Position numbers and translations under genes: made by a program. From Desulfobacula sp. (GTDB lineage Bacteria; Desulfobacterota; Desulfobacteria; Desulfobacterales; Desulfobacteraceae), in NCBI GenBank assembly GCA_018702715.1, contig JABIYQ010000609.1, positions 1 through 24,840 of the forward strand: a stretch of 24,840 nt of DNA, given 5' to 3'. Position 1 is the stretch's first letter, and each line of letters begins with the position of its first letter. The notes beneath the pieces were generated by a model, which was not told the origin of the DNA, did not search any database, and saw only the letters and a list, made by a program, of their open reading frames with translations. Shown one piece after another: positions 1-5,864 of this stretch.

Positions 1-2
1 AC

Positions 3-1208
3 GCAAGGGATATAGAGACTGTTCTTGATATCGTACACAATGGCTTTAAAATTGTCTTTAATATTCCCAGGGTTTTTTATTTTCTTCTTGACGAGAAAAA
101 AAATATTTTAACGGGATTTTGCAGCAGTAATGATACGTCTCATAAAATTATAAAAAGCATTGCCCTGTCATTATCAAACCAATCCAGCCTATTGATAAAA
201 TGCATAAAAGAATTAAAAGTTCAAACCAGTTTAAAAACAAGCCATGGACAAGAACTTGCCATATCAGACAATCAAATTATTCGATTGTTTAAGACAAAAG
301 GTCTATATTGCATTCCCATAAATTCATCAGAAAAAGCATCCGGTGTAATGGTATTGGGGGTTGATGAAACAACTGCCAAAAACCTTGAGGACAACAAAGG
401 ACTGGTAAAACTTTTTTCAAAACAGACCGCAGTCTGTATACAGAGTATACGAGATTATAAAGAATATGCTGTGGATATTCACGAAAAAAAAATGCAAGCC
501 TATTCCACCCTGACAGACAAAGTGATCCATGAAATTAACAACCCAATTTCAATTATTAAAAACTATATAGAAACCTTGGGATTAAAGCTGCCTGACAAAC
601 ATCCCGCCCAGGAGGAACTGGTGTTTATCGGCGAAGAAATGAACAGGGTTGCAGGGTTGCTTGATCAGCTTAGAAGTTTTTCAAGACCTAAAATAGACGG
701 ATTTGAACTGGTGGATATTAATCAGGTTTGTCAAAGTATATTAGAACTTTTAAAAAAATCAATCCTGCTGCCAAGACAGATTGAAGCGGCTATCAATATT
801 GATCCTGAAATACCCAGAGTCAAAACAGATTTGAACGGATTAAAACAAGTCTTGATTAACCTTGTGAAAAATGCTGCAGAGGCCATGGACAAAGGTGGTA
901 AAATTATAGTCACCACACGATTTTTATCTGAATCTCAAAAAACCCTGATTAACGAAAAAAAACAAATCCCAGGAAATATTGAGCTGATAATTTCAGACAA
1001 TGGGCCGGGGATTGAAGAAAATATAAAAGAGACATTGTTTGAACCGTATACTACGACTAAAATAGGATCATCCAACTCGGGTCTCGGGCTTTCCATTGTC
1101 CATTCCATTGTCAAAGAATTGAATGGAAAAATCAGATGTGAGTCCCAAAAGGGCAAGGGAACCAGTTTTATTATTACCCTGCCCGTTATTTCATCAAAAA
1201 GAGAATAA
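3..1208 (+). CDS. GAF-type sensor histidine kinase, 5' end outside the window
   Basis: The reading frame is open from base 3 with no stop, so the gene begins upstream of the window; the TTG at 192 is only an internal possible start. The part before about 470 resembles a GAF-like sensing domain (alternating strands and helices ending in a helix that leads into the kinase). Counting residues from the TTG at 192, the phospho-acceptor H-box is VIHEINNPISII with His113 (codon at 528), the N-box is NLVKNAAEAM (223-232), the G1 box is SDNGPGI (268-274), the F-box is LFEPYTTTK and the G2 box is NSGLGLSIV (295-303). All ATP-binding boxes are intact, so it should be an active HisKA/HATPase_c kinase. 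No transmembrane segment is visible, suggesting a cytoplasmic sensor. No receiver domain follows; the next gene begins 24 bases downstream, probably in the same operon. The missing N-terminus could carry another domain, and the signal is unknown. Confidence 0.9.
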   Translation, partial: ARDIETVLDIVHNGFKIVFNIPRVFYFLLDEKKNILTGFCSSNDTSHKIIKSIALSLSNQSSLLIKCIKELKVQTSLKTSHGQELAISDNQIIRLFKTKGLYCIPINSSEKASGVMVLGVDETTAKNLEDNKGLVKLFSKQTAVCIQSIRDYKEYAVDIHEKKMQAYSTLTDKVIHEINNPISIIKNYIETLGLKLPDKHPAQEELVFIGEEMNRVAGLLDQLRSFSRPKIDGFELVDINQVCQSILELLKKSILLPRQIEAAINIDPEIPRVKTDLNGLKQVLINLVKNAAEAMDKGGKIIVTTRFLSESQKTLINEKKQIPGNIELIISDNGPGIEENIKETLFEPYTTTKIGSSNSGLGLSIVHSIVKELNGKIRCESQKGKGTSFIITLPVISSKRE

Positions 1209-1232
1209 AAAGGTAACCATTGTTTAATCAAA

Positions 1233-2255
1233 ATGATTAATCAAAATAAAAAATTCTTAAAAATGGTTAAGCCGTTGAAATCCGGAGAACTCCTTGTCAA
1301 AGAAGGATTCATAAACCAAGACGATATTCATAAAGCTCTTTTGCTTCAAAAAAAGGAAAAGGATGTTTCATCTCCGAAAAAAAAACTTTTTGGAATGATT
1401 TTATGTGATCTTAATTTAATCACACCATTGGATAATTTTTATGTTCTTCATAAATATAATAAATTGCAATCTATTCAATCAACCCTGATTTCAAAAAATA
1501 TACTCCAAAAAGAGGTTGTGACAGAAGCTGGAAAAGACGCTTTACAACAAAACATTCCCTTTATCAGCTTTCTTATTAACACGGGGCTTGTTTCTATAAG
1601 CCAAATGAAGATCCTATTATTTGAATTGTTTCATATTCCATTCAAATCCATCAATAATTTTACATATAATAAAAAAGATTTAAACCTATTAATTCAGAAG
1701 CTGGAAGAAAAAAAATCCTGGGAAAACAAGACGATTCCTTTGGTTTTAAAGGATAACACAATACTATTCGGTATTACAGATCCTGAAAACATTTTGTTCA
1801 TACGAACTTTGAATGATCTGTTTCCCCAATACCGGTTTAAAACGTTGTTTATTCCTTTTTCACAGTTTTCAAAATTACATAATCAATTATATAAAAGCGA
1901 TGCAACAATTGTCTCAACTTCAACAATAGTGCCAGTTGCACCAATTGCAAATACAAAAACAGCCCCAACCCCATCTATTAAAAAGCCTTTGGATCTTTCT
2001 TTGCTTTTAAATTTTACGACATCCATTAAAGACCCTGAACACGAATTTGATTCTATTAAGACGCTTTATGAAAGATATGAATTGCTCAGGCAATTAATTG
2101 GAAATCCAAAACGCGCCGACCTTGAAGATGAATTTACCCAATTTATTATACAAGCACACAAAAAAATTACCCGGAAATATAATAATCAAATTATAAAATT
2201 TTCTTTGAAAAAGGAAAACAGAAATGTTAAAATCATAGCATTTCCCAAAACATAG
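1233..2255 (+). CDS. MshEN/GspE-N domain protein with MXAN_5187-like C-terminus
   Basis: A 340-residue protein of unknown function. The N-terminal third has two modules of the type found in GspE-N/MshEN domains: LKSGELLVKEGFINQDDIHK followed by LLLQ (about 15-39), then a weaker copy around FGMILCDLNLITPLD (about 53-67). A third copy around FISFLINTGLVSISQ runs into IPFKSI, followed by a T2SSE_N-like fold with TIPLVLKDNTILFGITDPEN. MshEN domains in type IV pilus and type II secretion ATPases bind c-di-GMP through such 24-residue motifs; the second motif here lacks the usual Gly and Gln, so binding is uncertain. A Pro/Thr/Val-rich linker (about 230-250) leads to a C-terminal domain (about 275-340) resembling the MXAN_5187 C-terminal family (ERYELLRQLIGNP, then KITRKYNNQIIKFSL and IIAFPKT). 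There is no ATPase domain, so this is not a secretion ATPase. The ATG has a poor Shine-Dalgarno sequence. Confidence 0.8.
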   Translation: MINQNKKFLKMVKPLKSGELLVKEGFINQDDIHKALLLQKKEKDVSSPKKKLFGMILCDLNLITPLDNFYVLHKYNKLQSIQSTLISKNILQKEVVTEAGKDALQQNIPFISFLINTGLVSISQMKILLFELFHIPFKSINNFTYNKKDLNLLIQKLEEKKSWENKTIPLVLKDNTILFGITDPENILFIRTLNDLFPQYRFKTLFIPFSQFSKLHNQLYKSDATIVSTSTIVPVAPIANTKTAPTPSIKKPLDLSLLLNFTTSIKDPEHEFDSIKTLYERYELLRQLIGNPKRADLEDEFTQFIIQAHKKITRKYNNQIIKFSLKKENRNVKIIAFPKT

Positions 2256-2265
2256 GCAAATCATT

Positions 2266-3450
2266 ATGGCAAGAATTATCACAATTACCAGTGGTGAAGA
2301 CGGGGTTGGCAAGACCAGTGTCAGTCTAAACTTATCTTTATCTCTGGCATCAAAAGGATTTAAGGTCTGCTTGTTTGACGCAGATTATGGCCTTTCCAAT
2401 GTCAATATTTTAACTGGTATTTATCCAAAAAAGAATCTTGATTCTATAATTTCAGGACAATTTAGTTTAAACGACATAATTATTAAAAATTATCATGGAA
2501 TAGATATTATCCCGGGAAGTTTTGGGGTGAAAAAATTACCTGATCTGACCCGGACACAGACCAAAAACCTTGTGAATGCATTTTTAACTCTTGAAGATTA
2601 TGATTATTTTATCCTGGACACATCCTGCAATATGTCATCCCAGGTTCTTTCTTTTTGCATGGCATCCCATGAAATCATTCTTGTGGTTAACTGTGGGTCA
2701 ACATCTGTAATCAACGCATATTCCATGTTAAAAAAGCTTTCAAAGCTTCAGTATGACCTGCCTGTCAAAGTTGTGATCAACAAGGCCGGGTCAGGCAGAA
2801 TTGCTAAAAAAGCCTATGACCAGTTAAAAGAAATTGTAAATAAATTTCTTCCCGTCAAAATCGCACCCTTGGGAATTGTTGCATCGGATAAAAATGTTCA
2901 GGCAGCAGTCATATCCCAGACGCCTTTTTTTATGCTATTTCCTGATACAATTGCTTCAAAGTGTATCCGTTCCATCACTTTAAAACTTTTAAACAAAGCA
3001 GACCAGATACCGGCTATACCTCTGGAGCTTTTTTGGGACACGTGTATGTCTTTTCTTAAAAAATATCATAAACCTAAAAAAAAACAAGCCTCCCAAAAAA
3101 CCGATGTTAAAAAGAAAAAAGAACAAGACCTGGACATTAAGAAAACGCTTTCTCATATTGAATCAAGGCTTTCCATCCTGACCAAAGAGGTGAGCGGCAT
3201 TAAAGATTCTCTTAAAACCTATGTGGCGGCTCCATCAACTAAAGGCAAGGACAAAGCAAGCAAACCACTTAATCCCGTGCCTGAGCCTGTCCTTGAGCCT
3301 GTCCTTGAGCCTGTTCCCGCACCTGTCCCTGAGCCTGTTCCCGCACCCATGCCCATACCTGAAGAGACATCTCTTGATTTTGAATCCTGGCTTAAAAATA
3401 AAGAGATACATCTTGATTTTGAATCCTGGCTTAAAAAAAAATATAAATAA
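2266..3450 (+). CDS. MinD/ParA-family ATPase, FlhG-like, with altered Walker A and repeat-rich tail
   Basis: A 394-residue protein whose first 250 residues are a SIMIBI ATPase closest in pattern to FlhG/FleN/MinD. The nucleotide loop is ITSGEDGVGKTSVSLN (residues 6-21). The family's signature lysine (KGGxGKT) is replaced by Glu11 and the next Gly by Asp12, while the P-loop lysine (Lys16) is kept. Switch I is DADYGLSNVNIL and the Walker B-like strand is YDYFILDTSC. After the ATPase comes a Lys-rich segment, a probable coiled coil (IKKTLSHIESRLSILTKEV), a Pro-Glu-Pro-Val/Ala repeat stretch, and a tail in which LDFESWLK occurs twice. FlhG/MinD proteins position flagella, pili or division sites; the C-terminal extension is not typical of them and may be a docking region. 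It starts 10 bases after the MshEN-type gene with a weak AGG ribosome site, so co-translation with its neighbours is likely. Not a septum MinD, as no MinC or MinE is adjacent. Confidence 0.85.
   Translation: MARIITITSGEDGVGKTSVSLNLSLSLASKGFKVCLFDADYGLSNVNILTGIYPKKNLDSIISGQFSLNDIIIKNYHGIDIIPGSFGVKKLPDLTRTQTKNLVNAFLTLEDYDYFILDTSCNMSSQVLSFCMASHEIILVVNCGSTSVINAYSMLKKLSKLQYDLPVKVVINKAGSGRIAKKAYDQLKEIVNKFLPVKIAPLGIVASDKNVQAAVISQTPFFMLFPDTIASKCIRSITLKLLNKADQIPAIPLELFWDTCMSFLKKYHKPKKKQASQKTDVKKKKEQDLDIKKTLSHIESRLSILTKEVSGIKDSLKTYVAAPSTKGKDKASKPLNPVPEPVLEPVLEPVPAPVPEPVPAPMPIPEETSLDFESWLKNKEIHLDFESWLKKKYK
3275..3350 (+). repeat. Pro-Glu-Pro codon repeat in the FlhG-like gene
   Basis: Imperfect tandem 12-base units built on CCTGAGCCTGTC / CTTGAGCCTGTT / CCCGCACCTGTC encode a run of PxPEPV-type units. 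It is a flexible, extended linker between the coiled coil and the duplicated C-terminal peptide. Such runs commonly vary in copy number between strains by slippage; that is family knowledge, not visible here. Confidence 0.8.
3372..3437 (+). repeat. 27-base in-frame direct repeat encoding the LDFESWLK tail peptide
   Basis: The same 27 bases occur at 3372-3398 and 3411-3437, 39 bases (13 codons) apart, and give LDFESWLKNK and LDFESWLKKK at the very end of the protein. Perfect identity at the DNA level suggests a recent duplication. The peptide is acidic-aromatic and sits at the C-terminus behind a Pro-rich linker, which would suit a short binding motif. Confidence 0.85.
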
Positions 3451-3470
3451 AAAACAAGGCATTAGCCTTG
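3449..3470 (-). terminator. Rho-independent terminator of pncB
   Basis: Read on the minus strand, CAAGGC-TAAT-GCCTTG forms a six-base-pair stem with a four-base loop, followed at once by TTTTTT and further AT-rich sequence. The pncB stop codon TAA lies in the loop. It separates the convergent FlhG-like gene (ending 3450) from pncB. Confidence 0.6.
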
Positions 3471-4634
3471 CGGAAGGTGAAAAATACCCATACAATTTTT
3501 CAATTCTTCCGAGGTCCCAGTGTGTTTACCCTTTTCATCGGATAACTTCACAGTATTTCGCCATGGTTTGTCTAAGGAAGCCCTGCATTTAGTAAGCTTG
3601 ATCACCATATTTAAAGGTGTAGCCCCGACATCATTGGTCAGGCTTGTTCCAATGCCATAAACATCTTGAATCCGGCCATTGCAATATTTGTGAATCTTAA
3701 CTGCCTTTTCAACATCAAGACCATCTGAAAACACAATGGTCTTGGCAAAAGGATCAATATGAAGCCTTTTATAGTGCTGGATAATTTTATCTGCAAAGGC
3801 TAAGGGGTCGCCGGAATCCTGTCTTACCCCATCAAACAATTTGGCATGAAAGGTATCAAAGGTGGATAAAAATACATCCGTTGTATAGGTGTCTGTCAAT
3901 GCAATTCCAAGATCTCCATGAAATACTTTTACCCAGGCATCCTGGGCTGAGGGATTGGCCATCTGGTAGCCATGAAGAGCCGCATGAAACATAAACCATT
4001 CATGGGCAAAGGTACCAATGGGTGTAGAATTGAACATATGGGCAAAATGGACATTACTCGTTCCTGTCAGGGTATGAACCCCACTGCTTAAGAAATCCCG
4101 GATCAAATCTTCTTGGTTTTCGGCAGAAAATCTGCGGCGGGTACCAAAATCAGCAAACTTAACCTTGTTCTCCGCAAGCACCCGGGCTTTTTTCAAATTA
4201 ATCTGATGTCTTTGTCTTTTGCTCACTATTTTTTGACGGATCATCTTAAAAAATAATTCGCTGATAATGGCCATAATTGGAACTTCCCACAAAATGGTTC
4301 TATACCATGGACCAGTGATTTTTAATGTTAAAATATCCTTATCCTGTTTGATCATTACCTCATTGGGGTCATATCTGTAGGATTCAAGATAATCAAGGTA
4401 TACAGGGGTTAAAAAATAACATGTTTTTTCAAGAAAAGATTTTTGATCCAAAGTCAATTTAAAAACTGCCATCTTTTCAAGTTCTAGTTCAACCTTTTTT
4501 GCTAACCCTTCCGGGAAAGGAGTCAATCCCCGGTTAATAAATTCATACTGAGCCTGGGCCCTTGGATAAAGCATGTGAACTGCCTGCTGCATTGAAAATT
4601 TGTACAGATCATTATCAAGAATGCTTTGGATCAT
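3462..4634 (-). CDS. pncB: Nicotinate phosphoribosyltransferase
   Basis: A 390-residue cytoplasmic enzyme, about the length of the E. coli/Salmonella-type PncB. It joins nicotinate to phosphoribosyl pyrophosphate, with ATP hydrolysis, to make nicotinate mononucleotide in the Preiss-Handler NAD salvage route. Family signatures are clear: LDNDLYKFSMQQAV (6-19), FADFGTRRRFS (160-170), GTSNVHFA (191-198), the segment PIGTFAHEWFM with His211 as the likely autophosphorylated histidine, FDGVRQDSGDP (267-277), FSDGLDV (302-308) and YGIGTSLTND (326-335). The start is supported by GGGGAG ten bases upstream of the ATG. It is the last gene of a leftward set, 36 bases after the flavin oxidoreductase, and ends in a hairpin terminator. 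Both neighbouring enzymes depend on nicotinamide or flavin cofactors, which is the only visible link. Identification is secure. Confidence 0.95.
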   Translation of the reverse strand: MIQSILDNDLYKFSMQQAVHMLYPRAQAQYEFINRGLTPFPEGLAKKVELELEKMAVFKLTLDQKSFLEKTCYFLTPVYLDYLESYRYDPNEVMIKQDKDILTLKITGPWYRTILWEVPIMAIISELFFKMIRQKIVSKRQRHQINLKKARVLAENKVKFADFGTRRRFSAENQEDLIRDFLSSGVHTLTGTSNVHFAHMFNSTPIGTFAHEWFMFHAALHGYQMANPSAQDAWVKVFHGDLGIALTDTYTTDVFLSTFDTFHAKLFDGVRQDSGDPLAFADKIIQHYKRLHIDPFAKTIVFSDGLDVEKAVKIHKYCNGRIQDVYGIGTSLTNDVGATPLNMVIKLTKCRASLDKPWRNTVKLSDEKGKHTGTSEELKNCMGIFHLPQG

Positions 4635-4670
4635 AATAATACAACTCCCCGTATCCTTTTTAAGCGGTTT

Positions 4671-5810
4671 TCAAAAAGGCAAATTTTTATTGACCTTGCA
4701 GGCCATGGGGGCACCCTTTCCAATGGTGGCAAAACATTTCAGGCATTCATCACAGGCAATAATATCCTTATCATTTCCAGCAAGCATTTTTTGGGCTGTC
4801 TTAGGGTCGCATATCATCTGACGACCAATGGCAACCATGTCTATTTTTTCATTTTCAACTGCTTTAAAAGCTGCCTTACCAATACCAAACTTGCCAACTG
4901 CAATCACGGGAAGCCCGATTCTTTCCTTAAACGCCGTAGTAAAGGCAACATTTGCCCCTGAAGGCTGGTCTTTGGGCAAAGCTGAAGATCCTGCAAGCAG
5001 TGTTTTACTTGTGACCTTCGGGTTATCTTCAAGGACTTTGAATCCGCCATGGGCAATCAGGGAAACATCAAAAACATCCACACCCTCATCTGCAAGCAAA
5101 CTGCCTATGACAAGTGCATCCTCAAGGGTTTGTCCCCCATCTATTTTCTCCACGGCATTTATCCTGAAAAAAATAGGGTATTCCCGTCCAAGTTCTTTGC
5201 GTACTTTTCTCACAATTTCCAAAGCCAGGATAGCGCGATCTTTTGCATCACCTCCATAGCGATCCTTTCTTTTATTCGTCAATGGAGATAAAAACTGGCT
5301 CAGTAAATACAGATGGGCTCCATGAATCTCGATACCGTCAAATCCGGCTTTGACAGCTCGAATTGCTGCTTTGGAAAAATCATTTATTAATAGCTCTATG
5401 TCCTGGGTATCCATTTCAATTGGTTCAACATCCGGCCGGAATGCCACATCGGACGGTGAAAATCCATGTTTTTGATTTTTATCCGGCGGGCATCTTGGCC
5501 CTGCATGGTTTAATTGTACAACGGCAAGAGCACCCTCTTGCTGTATCGTTTTTACAAGCTTTGTCATACCTGGAATCTGGGAATCATTCCAGAGCCCGAG
5601 ACTTCCCGGAACAATACGACCTGAAGATTGAACAGATGTTGCTTCAACAATTAGAATTCCAACATCCCTGGAACGTTCCTTGTAAAAACAAAGGATATCA
5701 TTGGTAACCAAACCATCTTGTGACCCATAGTTTGTTGTAATAGGTGCCAGAACAAGCCTGTTTTTAATTGACATCTTTTTTATTGTAAGTTTACTATTAA
5801 TTGTTGCCAT
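4671..5810 (-). CDS. Old Yellow Enzyme family NADH:flavin oxidoreductase
   Basis: An FMN-binding TIM-barrel oxidoreductase of 379 residues from the chosen start. The ATG at 5810 (MATINSKL) is preferred because GGGAGG lies just upstream at good spacing and the N-terminus then matches the family (IKNRLVLAPITT). An in-frame GTG at 5864 and an ATG at 5852 would add up to 18 unconserved residues. Typical motifs are VVQLNHAGPR, FDGIEIHGAHLYLLSQFLSP (active-site His residues), NKRKDRYGG, and a late FMN-phosphate region around VIAVGKFGI and MVAIGRQMICDP. The C-terminus carries CDECLKC followed by Cys after 11 residues, resembling the 4Fe-4S ligand set of the dienoyl-CoA reductase branch (spaced CxxCxxxCx11-12C there). 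The second, NAD(P)H-binding half of that branch is absent, so electrons must come from another protein or directly from a pyridine nucleotide. The substrate, probably an activated alkene, is unknown. Confidence 0.9.
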   Translation of the reverse strand: MATINSKLTIKKMSIKNRLVLAPITTNYGSQDGLVTNDILCFYKERSRDVGILIVEATSVQSSGRIVPGSLGLWNDSQIPGMTKLVKTIQQEGALAVVQLNHAGPRCPPDKNQKHGFSPSDVAFRPDVEPIEMDTQDIELLINDFSKAAIRAVKAGFDGIEIHGAHLYLLSQFLSPLTNKRKDRYGGDAKDRAILALEIVRKVRKELGREYPIFFRINAVEKIDGGQTLEDALVIGSLLADEGVDVFDVSLIAHGGFKVLEDNPKVTSKTLLAGSSALPKDQPSGANVAFTTAFKERIGLPVIAVGKFGIGKAAFKAVENEKIDMVAIGRQMICDPKTAQKMLAGNDKDIIACDECLKCFATIGKGAPMACKVNKNLPF

Positions 5811-5864
5811 TGGTTTCTTCCTCCCGATATTATTCAGACTGGTATTATTCATATTTTTTAACAC

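Noticed and set aside
3221..3592. Open frame on the + strand with a Leu-Ser repeat protein
   Set aside because: It is the shifted reading of the Pro-Glu-Pro repeat of the FlhG-like gene and runs into antisense pncB; no ribosome site or homology.
4655..4679. Hairpin CCTTTTT / AAAAAGG between the OYE-type gene and pncB
   Set aside because: Weak AT stem with an 11-base loop and no following T-run on the minus strand; it would not separate the two genes as a terminator.
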